From positions 124,001 through 188,000 of the forward strand of contig NZ_FMZA01000003.1 in NCBI RefSeq assembly GCF_900102685.1: 64,000 bases of DNA, written 5' to 3'. This document shows positions 55,674-63,520 of the stretch, piece after piece. Each line of letters starts with the position of its first letter. Within the stretch, counting starts at the first letter, position 1. A program made the translations under genes and the position numbers. The DNA comes from Melghirimyces thermohalophilus. GTDB taxonomy: Bacteria; Bacillota; Bacilli; Thermoactinomycetales; DSM-45169. The notes below the pieces were generated by a model, which was not told the origin of the DNA, made no database searches, and saw nothing but the letters and a program-made list of their open reading frames with translations.

Positions 55674-56298
55674 ATTTCTTCAGGCTTTTACGGTAGCGGT
55701 CGATCCGGTGTTGCCAGTCTCCTTTCCATCCCTGAGCGAGGGCTTCTTCACACAGACGGATCGCCTCTTCGACATCCCCTTGCTTCTCCCGGATGATGGC
55801 CAGCTGTTTAAACCCGTAATGGTGGGGCAGCGTTTTTGCCTGCGGATCCATACGGTTGGCTTGGATTGCCATCGGGGCGTACGCGATCTGTTTTTGGCAA
55901 TATTGAATCGCTTTTTTCAAATTTTCCGGGTCCTCGTTGCGCAATTTGTAAAAATGTTGAGCCCGGTCTCTATAAAAGATTTGCAGTGCCCAATACTGTT
56001 TGGCATAGAAGTGCTTTAACTGGTTGATTTCCCAGGCATTGGCCCCTTCCCCGAACCGGCGTTTCATCTCTTGATACTTTTTTCTGGCTTCATCCACCAC
56101 CTGGCGCTCCTCTTCGTCCAGCGGCATGGAAAAACGGAAGTCCCCTTCTTCATAGGTTAAGCTGGCCTCTGCAGAATGCGAGTTGTTATGCGCCGGCTCC
56201 TCATCCGCGGCAGTGACGGGTTCTTCCCCCCGACCAGTCGCTGACGATTGGGAAGGTTTTAACAGTTCTCGAGCCTTTGTCAACAATTTTGCAAACAC
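55672..56298 (-). CDS. Uncharacterised helical protein, paralogue B of a convergent pair
   Basis: 208 aa. The C-terminal module matches paralogue A: DPENLKKAIQYCQKQIAYAP, MDPQAKTLPHHYGFKQL, then DVEEAIRLCEEAL and GWKGDWQHRI, at roughly 40% identity by eye. The middle is a charged helix (DEEERQVVDEARKKYQEMK). The GTG start at 56298 follows GAGGAGG by 10 nt and gives a length close to that of A; the frame is open to 56397 without a better site. Confidence 0.78.
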   Translation of the reverse strand: MFAKLLTKARELLKPSQSSATGRGEEPVTAADEEPAHNNSHSAEASLTYEEGDFRFSMPLDEEERQVVDEARKKYQEMKRRFGEGANAWEINQLKHFYAKQYWALQIFYRDRAQHFYKLRNEDPENLKKAIQYCQKQIAYAPMAIQANRMDPQAKTLPHHYGFKQLAIIREKQGDVEEAIRLCEEALAQGWKGDWQHRIDRYRKSLKK

Positions 56299-56436
56299 TC
56301 CCCACCGACCTCCTCGGACATAAATCGACATATGATGTACTACCGAAATGGTATCTTTCACCGCCGATTCTGTCAATTGGGCTCCGTCGGCAGACAATGT
56401 CCACTATTAAAGGACATTACACAATCGGGTTAAAAA

Positions 56437-56445
56437 TGATATAAT
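56437..56445 (+). promoter_or_regulatory. Extended -10 promoter of tdh
   Basis: TGATATAAT (TGn plus perfect TATAAT); weak -35 TTACAC at 17 bp. Confidence 0.6.
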
Positions 56446-56496
56446 CCTTAATGTAAAAAGGATAAAGCGGTTTCGTAACAAGAGGAGGTGTCCGTG

Positions 56497-57537
56497 TTGA
56501 ATGGAAAGATGCGTGCGCTGGTAAAACACCATGCAGGCTTTGGTGCTGAATTGCGGGAGGTCGCCATCCCCGAGCCCGGTCCCGATGAGGTGTTGATCAA
56601 GGTTCGCGCCACGACTATTTGCGGTACAGATGTTCACATTTACTCATGGGATGACTGGGCAGCCAAGCGGGTCAACCCTCCCCTGGTCTTTGGACACGAA
56701 TTTTCCGGAGAAGTGATTCAAGTGGGAGAGCGTGTCAAACACCTCGCTGTCGGGGATCATGTTTCCGCTGAAACCCATATCGTCTGCGGTCAATGTCCCC
56801 AGTGCCGACGGGGGGAAGCCCATGTTTGCGCCAACACAGAGATCATCGGCGTGGACCGACGGGGATGTTTTGCGGAGTACACGGTGATGCCTGCCGCGAA
56901 CTTGTGGAAAAACCAACAGGATCTGCCCCCAGAGGTAGCTTCGTCGATGGAACCGATGGGGAATGCGGTCCATACGGCGCTGTCCGGACCGGTGAACGGC
57001 CGCTCCGTAGCGGTGATCGGTTGTGGACCCATCGGCATCATGGCCGTGGCAGTGGCTCGGGCCTCCGGGGCGTCCCGGGTAATCGCCCTTGATATCAATC
57101 CCTATCGGTTGTCCTTGGCGAAAAAGATGGGAGCGGATGTGGTGATCCATTCCCTGGAGCAGGATCCTTTACAGGAAACGGCGAAGTGGACTAATGGTCA
57201 GGGTGTAGATGTGGTGTTGGAGATGTCGGGGAACCCCACGGCCATCCAACAAGGTTTCTCCATGTTAACTTACGGGGGCCGCATGTCGATGCTCGGTTTA
57301 CCCACTCGGCCGGTGGAGTTGAATGTGAGTGATGAAATTGTGTTTAAAGGCATTCAAATCCACGGCATTGTCGGCAGACGTATGTACGAGACATGGCAGC
57401 AAACTGCGGGTTTTCTCGAATCGGGCCGTATCGACCTGGAACCGATGATCACCCACCGGTTCCCGCTGGAAGATTATGAGGCAGCTTTTCAACAGATGAT
57501 CAGCGGAAACTCCGGCAAAGTGGTGTTATATCCTTGA
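56497..57537 (+). CDS. tdh: L-threonine 3-dehydrogenase
   Basis: Oxidises threonine to 2-amino-3-ketobutyrate, which Kbl cleaves to glycine and acetyl-CoA. 346 aa zinc MDR protein: catalytic-zinc ICGTDVHIYSWDDWA and GHEFSGEV; structural-zinc CGQCPQCRRGEAHVC; Rossmann VIGCGPIGIMAVAVA. TTG at 56497 is chosen (8 nt after AGGAGG; aligns with B. subtilis Tdh). GTGs at 56488 and 56494 are alternatives. Confidence 0.94.
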   Translation: MNGKMRALVKHHAGFGAELREVAIPEPGPDEVLIKVRATTICGTDVHIYSWDDWAAKRVNPPLVFGHEFSGEVIQVGERVKHLAVGDHVSAETHIVCGQCPQCRRGEAHVCANTEIIGVDRRGCFAEYTVMPAANLWKNQQDLPPEVASSMEPMGNAVHTALSGPVNGRSVAVIGCGPIGIMAVAVARASGASRVIALDINPYRLSLAKKMGADVVIHSLEQDPLQETAKWTNGQGVDVVLEMSGNPTAIQQGFSMLTYGGRMSMLGLPTRPVELNVSDEIVFKGIQIHGIVGRRMYETWQQTAGFLESGRIDLEPMITHRFPLEDYEAAFQQMISGNSGKVVLYP

Positions 57538-57936
57538 GCGAAAAGTGAGGGGCGGCACTTACCCGAAGCCGGCCACTGCACCCAAAGGGCATAAGTCTCT
57601 CCAGCCGCTTCGTTCCTGGTCTCGCTATGTTTATCCTGCCAATCATCCTGCTGCGAGCAAGGGCAAAGCCGGGAAGGGAGTCAATTTGAGGAAGAATGTT
57701 TCTCCCAAACGCCCTGGCCTGCTAAATCTTCGCCGGGTTGGGCAGCATTCTCTCCTTTGGGCGCCAGTCCATTAATTTCGTGGTGCCCTTGAGTGCATCC
57801 ACTCCTTCGGGTGTCAGGCTGTCTGTTGGAGGTGCCTAGTAGGTGCAAAGTCGTTTTTCGGGTAACACCTCCCCTCGCACAAGGTCTCCATCGATTAAAT
57901 GCTTTTGAAACCTCACAAAACATCGGAGGGAACAAA
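57538..57936. other. Unassigned 399-bp spacer between tdh and kbl
   Basis: No gene I can support. It has unusual composition (pyrimidine-rich, few A runs) and hairpin potential: GAGTG/CACTC (57791-57804) and GGAGGTG (57828) with CACCTCC (57866-57872), the latter just before kbl. Open frames on either strand (for example 57545-57775 + and 57681-57935 -) have low-complexity, protein-unlike translations. No clear terminator for tdh. Confidence 0.4.
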
Positions 57937-59112
57937 ATGACAGGTTTTGAGTATCTGGAAGAGGAAATCCGTCAATGGAAGCAGGAAAGAACCTTTCGCT
58001 CTCTGACGGAATTGGAGTCGGACCAGGCATCCCGGGTAAAGATTCAGGGACGTGAAGTGATTCAGCTTTCATCCAATAATTATTTAGGATTGACGACACA
58101 TCCTCGCTTACAAGAGGCAGCCTTGCAAGCGGTGAAGGATTATGGGGCCGGAACCGGTTCCGTCCGCACGATTGCCGGCACCTTTTCCATGCATGAGGCG
58201 TTAGAGCGTAAGCTGGCGGATTTTAAACACACAGAAGCGGCGTTGGTGTTTCAGTCTGGCTTTACCGCCAACGTCGGCGTGCTATCCTCTATTTTGTCTG
58301 AGAAGGACGTGGTAATCAGCGATGCCCTGAATCACGCCAGTATCATCGATGGTATCCGACTGACTAAGGCTGGCCGCCGTATCTACAAACACGCGGACAT
58401 GGACGACTTGGAGAAGGCGCTTCAGGAGACACAAGGGGCTCGCACTCGTCTGGTGGTGACTGACGGTGTTTTCAGTATGGATGGGGATGTGGCCCCGCTG
58501 CCGGAGATCGTGGAGCTGTGTGAGAAATATGACGCCTTGGTGATGGTGGATGATGCTCACGCCAGCGGTGTCATGGGGACAAATGGCCGGGGGACAGTCG
58601 ACCATTTCAACCTGCACGGACGGGTCCACATCCAGGTGGGGACGCTGTCCAAAGCGATCGGTGTTTTGGGCGGCTATGTGGCCGGCCCGTCAGCGCTTCG
58701 GGATTACCTGATCCATCGCGCCCGTCCCTTCCTGTTTAGTACCTCCCACCCTCCCGCTGTCACCGCCGCCTGCTCTGCGGCGATCGATGTGCTGCTGGAT
58801 GAGCCGGAATGGGTGGATCGTTTATGGGCCAACACTCGCCTGTTTAAAAAAGGTTTGCAACAATTAGGATTTGATACCGGAAAAAGTGAAACTCCCATCA
58901 CTCCCGTGATGGTTGGAAACGATGCACTTACCCATAAATTCTCCGATACCTTGCTGGAGGAGGGGGTATACGCCCAGGGGATCGTCTATCCCACCGTGCC
59001 CAAGGGGGAAGCCCGGGTCCGCACCATCGTGACCGCCGGCCACTCCCGTCAGGAGCTGGAGAAGGCTTTGGAAGCCTTCGGTCGGGCCGGTCAAAAGTTG
59101 GGGTTGATCTAA
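57937..59112 (+). CDS. kbl: Glycine C-acetyltransferase (2-amino-3-ketobutyrate CoA ligase)
   Basis: 391 aa PLP enzyme of the alpha-oxoamine synthase family. LSSNNYLGLTTHPRL, GTGSVRTIAGTFSMHEALE, DDAHASGVMG and the PLP lysine in GTLSKAIGVLGGYVAG. It completes threonine breakdown begun by Tdh. The ATG follows GGAGGG; an in-frame GTG/ATG extension to 57793 runs over the odd spacer and is rejected. Confidence 0.95.
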   Translation: MTGFEYLEEEIRQWKQERTFRSLTELESDQASRVKIQGREVIQLSSNNYLGLTTHPRLQEAALQAVKDYGAGTGSVRTIAGTFSMHEALERKLADFKHTEAALVFQSGFTANVGVLSSILSEKDVVISDALNHASIIDGIRLTKAGRRIYKHADMDDLEKALQETQGARTRLVVTDGVFSMDGDVAPLPEIVELCEKYDALVMVDDAHASGVMGTNGRGTVDHFNLHGRVHIQVGTLSKAIGVLGGYVAGPSALRDYLIHRARPFLFSTSHPPAVTAACSAAIDVLLDEPEWVDRLWANTRLFKKGLQQLGFDTGKSETPITPVMVGNDALTHKFSDTLLEEGVYAQGIVYPTVPKGEARVRTIVTAGHSRQELEKALEAFGRAGQKLGLI

Positions 59113-59119
59113 TTTCAAG

Positions 59120-59150
59120 AAAACAGCCGGCCTGTAACCGGCTGTTTTTT
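59120..59150 (+). terminator. Terminator after kbl
   Basis: AAAACAGCCGG/CCGGCTGTTTT stem with seven-base loop and T run. Confidence 0.88.
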
Positions 59151-59169
59151 GTTTGCCCTCTTTCTTACA

Positions 59170-59198
59170 TTGATGAACATCTGGTTTTCCGATATAAT
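59170..59198 (+). promoter_or_regulatory. Promoter of miaB-ricA
   Basis: TTGATG, 17 bp, TATAAT. Confidence 0.75.
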
Positions 59199-59248
59199 TT
59201 ATAAGATGCAAGAGATCACTCATGCCGGTAGAAAGGTGTTGAGTATAG

Positions 59249-60721
59249 ATGAACGAAGAAATGCGCGCATTTTTTACACCGCCTGACCTGAAGGCGGCAA
59301 AGCAACGCCGGAGACGGGAAGTCTCCGTGCTGGAATTTGACCAGATCCCCGAAGAGATGCGGGCGATCGGGCAAGGCAAGAAGTATATGATTAAAACTTA
59401 TGGTTGCCAGATGAATGTACACGATTCGGAAACCATCGCTGGGATTTTGGAACAGATGGGATATGAGCCGACAGAATCGGAAGAATCGGCAGCCGTTATC
59501 CTGATTAACACCTGTGCCATCCGCGAAAACGCCGAGGATAAAGTGTTCGGTGAGATCGGCCGTTTGAAAACCTTGAAGACGGAAAAGCCGGAGTTGGTGT
59601 TGGGCATGTGCGGTTGCATGTCCCAGGAAGAGTCTGTTGTCAACCGCATTTTGCAAAAACATCAGCATGTGGATCTCATCTTCGGCACCCACAATATCCA
59701 TCGCTTGCCTCATCTATTAAAAGAAGCGCTCATGTCGAAGGAAATGGTGGTGGAGGTCTGGTCCAAGGAAGGGGACATTGTGGAAAATCTGCCTAAGTCC
59801 CGTCAAGATGGACTGAAGGCGTGGGTCAACATCATGTATGGCTGTGATAAGTTTTGCACCTACTGCATCGTGCCCTTTACTCGCGGCAAGGAGCGGAGTC
59901 GCCGTCCGGAGGATGTATTGGCAGAGGTGCGGGAGTTGGCCCGGAAAGGGTATCAAGAGGTCACTCTCCTCGGACAAAATGTCAATGCCTACGGAAAAGA
60001 TTTCACGGATCGGGATTACCGGTTTGGGGATCTGATGGATGATATGCATAAAGTGGGCATTCCCCGAGTGAGATTCACCACCAGCCATCCGCGGGATTTC
60101 GACGATCATCTGATCGAGGTGTTGGCGAAACGGGGTAACCTGGTGGAACACATCCATCTCCCGGCTCAATCGGGCAACAATGCCATCCTGAAGATCATGG
60201 GAAGGAAATACACCCGCGAGCGTTTTCTGGAGCTGGTCAGCAAGATTAAAAAGGCGATCCCTGATGTGGTCTTAACCACCGATATCATCGTCGGCTACCC
60301 CGGAGAGACGGAAGAGCAGTTTGAGGATACACTCTCTCTGATGAAGGAAGTGGAGTTCGATTCGGCCTTCACCTTTATCTATTCCCCCCGGGAAGGAACG
60401 CCGGCGGCCAAGATGAAAGACGATGTTCCCCAAGAAGTGAAAAAAGAGCGCCTCCACCGCCTAAATCGGCTGCAGGAAGAGATCAGTCGTAGGAAGAATG
60501 AAGCGCTCCGCGATCAAGTGGTGGAAGTCTTGGTGGAAGGGGAGAGCAAAAAAGATCCCGATGTGTTGTCGGGACGCACTCGGACCAATAAATTGGTCAA
60601 TTTCCGCGGACCAAAGCACTTGATCGGCGGGTTCGCCCACGTCCGGATCACCGAACCCCGCACTTGGACGTTGCGCGGGGAATGGGTTGGAGAAGCCTCT
60701 GTGGAAAAGGTGGGGAGCTGA
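59249..60721 (+). CDS. miaB: tRNA-2-methylthio-N6-dimethylallyladenosine synthase
   Basis: Radical-SAM methylthiotransferase acting on i6A37 of tRNA. 490 aa: N-terminal UPF0004 domain with three cysteines ([34 protein letters not shown]), the radical-SAM CxxxCxxC in [16 protein letters not shown], and a C-terminal TRAM domain. AAAGGTG upstream. Neighbours ricA and cotE as in B. subtilis. Confidence 0.96.
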   Translation: MNEEMRAFFTPPDLKAAKQRRRREVSVLEFDQIPEEMRAIGQGKKYMIKTYGCQMNVHDSETIAGILEQMGYEPTESEESAAVILINTCAIRENAEDKVFGEIGRLKTLKTEKPELVLGMCGCMSQEESVVNRILQKHQHVDLIFGTHNIHRLPHLLKEALMSKEMVVEVWSKEGDIVENLPKSRQDGLKAWVNIMYGCDKFCTYCIVPFTRGKERSRRPEDVLAEVRELARKGYQEVTLLGQNVNAYGKDFTDRDYRFGDLMDDMHKVGIPRVRFTTSHPRDFDDHLIEVLAKRGNLVEHIHLPAQSGNNAILKIMGRKYTRERFLELVSKIKKAIPDVVLTTDIIVGYPGETEEQFEDTLSLMKEVEFDSAFTFIYSPREGTPAAKMKDDVPQEVKKERLHRLNRLQEEISRRKNEALRDQVVEVLVEGESKKDPDVLSGRTRTNKLVNFRGPKHLIGGFAHVRITEPRTWTLRGEWVGEASVEKVGS

Positions 60722-60724
60722 TTG

Positions 60725-61144
60725 ATGGAGACGGTATTACAAGATCACCCCATCTTGAATCACGCCTCGCAGTTGGGGAAACGGCTCTTGGAAACAGAGG
60801 AGATCCAACGGTTTCGCTTGGCTGAAAAACAGGTCCAAAACAGCCATCGCGTCAACAGCCTGATCGAAGAGATCAAGCGAAAACAAAAGGAACTGGTTCA
60901 CGCGAAGCATTACCAGAAACCGGAGTATATTCGTCAGTTGGAAAGGGAATTGGACCGTCTTCATGAAGAGCTGGACAATCTCCCTATCGTTCGCGAATAT
61001 CAACAGTCCCAGGTGGAAGTTAACGATATATTACAGATTCTGACCGATGTGTTGGCTCAGGCGGTGTCGGAGAAACTGGATGTAGACGTCAGCGGAGATG
61101 TCGGCGGCGGTTGCGGCAGCGGCGGGCCCTGCGGTTGTAGGTAA
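60725..61144 (+). CDS. ricA: RicA (YmcA), RicAFT complex subunit
   Basis: 139 aa helical Com_YlbF-type protein: LAEKQVQNSHRVNSLIEEIKRKQKELVHAKHY and YIRQLERELDRLHEELDNLPIV. The complex with RicF and RicT binds Fe-S clusters and works with RNase Y in mRNA processing, affecting sporulation, biofilm and competence. The tail GGGCGSGGPCGCR has three cysteines that could be cluster ligands. ATG three bases after the miaB stop region. Confidence 0.93.
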   Translation: METVLQDHPILNHASQLGKRLLETEEIQRFRLAEKQVQNSHRVNSLIEEIKRKQKELVHAKHYQKPEYIRQLERELDRLHEELDNLPIVREYQQSQVEVNDILQILTDVLAQAVSEKLDVDVSGDVGGGCGSGGPCGCR

Positions 61145-61170
61145 CTCGATAGAAATCGAGTGGAGTGTCG

Positions 61171-61202
61171 ACCCCCCGAGGAATCTTCCTCGGGGGGTTT
61201 TT
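61171..61202 (+). terminator. Terminator after ricA
   Basis: ACCCCCCGAGGA/TCCTCGGGGGGT stem with four-base loop and T run; preceded by a CTCGAT/ATCGAG hairpin. Confidence 0.92.
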
Positions 61203-61258
61203 GTGCGCACATTCAGGCGAATCACCCATACACCCGCCCGAACATCTTTTCATAACTT

Positions 61259-61281
61259 AGGCTCCTATAGGGGCTTTTTTT
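61259..61281 (+). terminator. Small terminator-like hairpin upstream of cotE
   Basis: AGGCTCC/GGGGCTT with TATA loop (two G-T pairs) followed by a T run. Confidence 0.5.
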
Positions 61282-61284
61282 AGC

Positions 61285-61312
61285 ACCCTGGACTATGGCC
61301 CTGCATACTAAT
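61285..61312 (+). promoter_or_regulatory. Candidate sporulation (sigma-E/sigma-K) promoter of cotE
   Basis: AC, 17 bp, CATACTAAT. cotE has sigma-E and sigma-K promoters in B. subtilis; the box is intermediate between CATACAAT and CATANNNTA. Confidence 0.45.
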
Positions 61313-61345
61313 GATACTGAACGACTGTTTGGAGGAGGGAGTATC

Positions 61346-61921
61346 GTGTCAAATACAGAAGGCGGAATGCAATCCCGCCAAATCATCACCAAAGCGGTCA
61401 CAGGCAGGGGCCGCAAGTTCTCTCAGGCGACGCACTCCATCCATCCCCCCGATCAAATTTCCAGCATTCTCGGTGCTTGGATTATCAACCACAAATATGA
61501 GGCCAACCGGGTGGGGGATATCATTGAGGTTTCGGGAAGCTACGACATCAACATGTGGTTTTCATTTAACCAGAACACCAAGACGGAAGTAGCCAATCAC
61601 ACGGTGCGCTATGTGGAGCAAGTTCCGCTAAGTTATTTCGACAGCAATGTGAGAGAGGGGACCACAGAGGTTAGCGCCGTCGCCACTCAGCCGCCCAACT
61701 GCATCGAGGCGACCATCTCCCCCGACGGTTCCTGCCTGGTCCGAGTGGAAAGGGAGTTTTATGTGGAGATGGTCGGTGAAACCAAAGTGTGTGTCCTGGT
61801 CAGTCCCGCGGGGTGCGAGGACTGGGATGATAAGGTTTTCGATGGAGGAGATATGGAAGAGGCAGGCGATGATTTCGAAGATCTAGATCCGGACTTGGTG
61901 ATTGATGATTTGAACGATTGA
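61346..61921 (+). CDS. cotE: Outer spore coat morphogenetic protein CotE
   Basis: CotE organises the outer coat on the mother-cell side of the forespore. 191 aa: REIITKAV-like start (RQIITKAVTGRGRKFSQAT), SSILGAWIINHKYEANRVGD, YDINMWFSFNQNTKTEVA, PNCIEATISPDG and an acidic tail ending PDLVIDDLND. GTG start after GGAGGAGGG. Position before mutS is conserved. Confidence 0.96.
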   Translation: MSNTEGGMQSRQIITKAVTGRGRKFSQATHSIHPPDQISSILGAWIINHKYEANRVGDIIEVSGSYDINMWFSFNQNTKTEVANHTVRYVEQVPLSYFDSNVREGTTEVSAVATQPPNCIEATISPDGSCLVRVEREFYVEMVGETKVCVLVSPAGCEDWDDKVFDGGDMEEAGDDFEDLDPDLVIDDLND

Positions 61922-61943
61922 TTTTTAATCAAAGGGAAGGCCG

Positions 61944-61970
61944 TGGAGGCGAATGCCTCCATTTTCTTTT
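61944..61970 (+). terminator. Terminator after cotE
   Basis: TGGAGGC/GCCTCCA stem, GAAT loop, T-rich tail. Confidence 0.8.
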
Positions 61971-61978
61971 ATGCGCTA

Positions 61979-62006
61979 ACCCCAAGAGCTTCCTGCACAT
62001 AACATA
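61979..62006 (+). promoter_or_regulatory. Sigma-K-type promoter of the amidoligase gene
   Basis: AC, 17 bp, CATAACATA: an exact match to the sigma-K -10 pattern CATANNNTA with the AC at the same spacing seen upstream of dpaA and cotE. Confidence 0.55.
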
Positions 62007-62047
62007 TGATCAGGTCTTTCAAGCGGACATGCGAAAGGGGAAGGGAT

Positions 62048-63427
62048 ATGGAACCGATCCAACTTCCGATCAAATCATCCGGGGACGAACAGGCGCTGCG
62101 CAGCCAGTTGGTGACAGCGAAAAAGATGCTGGTGCCTTCCATTCGCCTTCAGGGTTCACCGGACCATTATGCCAAACCCTTACGGACGTTAAATGACGCC
62201 GATGCCGTGGAAAGAGCAAAAGAGAAAGGACACCGGGTCGCAGCCTTGAAACTGCACGGGCTTCCTGTAGCTGAGGGGAGCATCCGGTGTCTCAGGCGGT
62301 ATGTTGCAGTGGTGTTTCAGACCCAGGTATGGCTCTTGTACCGATCACGGGAGCCGAAGGCGTGGCTGGCCGGTAACCGCAGTTCTGTCAAGCAGGGGTT
62401 CCGGATTATTCCTTCCAATGAGAGCAATCGGGAGATTGTTCGGGTGAAGAGGTTGTGTATCCGGGCTTTGTATGCCCTCGGACTGGACTACGGGGTGGTT
62501 AAAGTCGGCGTCCGATCCGGAAACCGGACGGTTGTCCTTGATATCTACCCGACGCCAAAGTTGAACCGAGAGATGGAAAACGCTTTTTGCCAAGCATTTA
62601 CTCAGTATATGGGTAAATTGCCGCGGTTGATGACGGATCTGAACCGCGTGACTCTTGGCGCAGATCCGGAATTTATCATGAAAAAGGAAAACGGAGAGCT
62701 GGTCATGGCCTCTAACTATTTTCCCAGATTCGGCTTGGTCGGTTGTGATGCCATCTGGTATGGACAAAACCGTTCGGCGAGACCCTTGGTGGAGATTCGT
62801 CCAAAGCCGACCCCGGAACCGCGTCAGTTGGTCATCCGATTGTATAAGGGGTTGATCCGGGCTTCCCAGCGGGTCAAAACGAACCGGTTTCGCTGGCTTG
62901 CTGGTGCCCTGCCCCACCCCGGCTACCCTTTGGGAGGACACATTCACTTTAGCGGAGTTCCCCTCAATTTTAAACTGCTCCGTGCCTTAGACCATTATTT
63001 AGCCCTGCCGCTGGTATTGATTGAGGATCCACAAGGAGTGAAAAGGCGTCCGAAATACGGATACTTAGGGGATTTCCGCACTCAATTTCATGGTGGGTTC
63101 GAATACCGGACACTTCCTAGCTGGTTGATCTCCCCGACAGTGACAAAGGGGGTGTTGGCAGCAGCGAAACTGATCGCCGCTCATTACCCGGTATTGAAAA
63201 GCGGGTATCTTCAGCGACATACGGTGCAGAAAGCTTATTACGAAGGGGATAAGGAAGCCTTACGGTCTATCGTGCAGGATTTGTTGGTAGAACTGAAAGG
63301 GTTGAAAGGGTATCAACAATATCGAAACTATCTAGATCCTTTTTTTCAAATGGTGCTATCAGGTAAAAAATGGAATGAATCGAAAGATATCCGTTTGGTA
63401 TGGAAGATCACCTCGAATCGTTCCTGA
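62048..63427 (+). CDS. Amidoligase type-2 domain protein with ATP-grasp-like N-terminal part
   Basis: 459 aa. The C-terminal part (from ~residue 200) starts LGADPEFIMKKENGELV and includes VEIRPKP and GGHIHFSG, the pattern of the phiEco32-type COOH-NH2 ligase family. The first ~190 residues resemble the end of an ATP-grasp domain: AVVFQTQVWLLYRS, ALYALGLDYGVVKVGV, LDIYPTPKLN, where the usual LEVNPxP metal residues are changed (E to D, N to Y). It lies between cotE and mutS, where B. subtilis has nothing. The promoter suggests late mother-cell expression. ATG after AAGGGGAAGGG. A coat or spore-surface ligation role is inference. Confidence 0.78.
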   Translation: MEPIQLPIKSSGDEQALRSQLVTAKKMLVPSIRLQGSPDHYAKPLRTLNDADAVERAKEKGHRVAALKLHGLPVAEGSIRCLRRYVAVVFQTQVWLLYRSREPKAWLAGNRSSVKQGFRIIPSNESNREIVRVKRLCIRALYALGLDYGVVKVGVRSGNRTVVLDIYPTPKLNREMENAFCQAFTQYMGKLPRLMTDLNRVTLGADPEFIMKKENGELVMASNYFPRFGLVGCDAIWYGQNRSARPLVEIRPKPTPEPRQLVIRLYKGLIRASQRVKTNRFRWLAGALPHPGYPLGGHIHFSGVPLNFKLLRALDHYLALPLVLIEDPQGVKRRPKYGYLGDFRTQFHGGFEYRTLPSWLISPTVTKGVLAAAKLIAAHYPVLKSGYLQRHTVQKAYYEGDKEALRSIVQDLLVELKGLKGYQQYRNYLDPFFQMVLSGKKWNESKDIRLVWKITSNRS

Positions 63428-63437
63428 GTGGAGCTGG

Positions 63438-63466
63438 TTGTTCATGGAATCGACCCATGATAAAAT
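63438..63466 (+). promoter_or_regulatory. Promoter of mutS
   Basis: TTGTTC, 17 bp, TAAAAT with a TGA extension. Confidence 0.55.
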
Positions 63467-63520
63467 GATAGTTACGCAAAGATCAGCAAGAAAAAATCTA
63501 ATTTCGGAGGGTCTGTCAAA

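Noticed and set aside
57545-57935. Small open frames on both strands in the tdh-kbl spacer
   Set aside because: Low-complexity translations rich in R, P, K and G, no ribosome-binding sites, and mutually overlapping.
57793-57936. N-terminal extension of kbl by 48 codons
   Set aside because: The internal ATG at 57937 has GGAGGG at good spacing and gives the family's normal length and N terminus.
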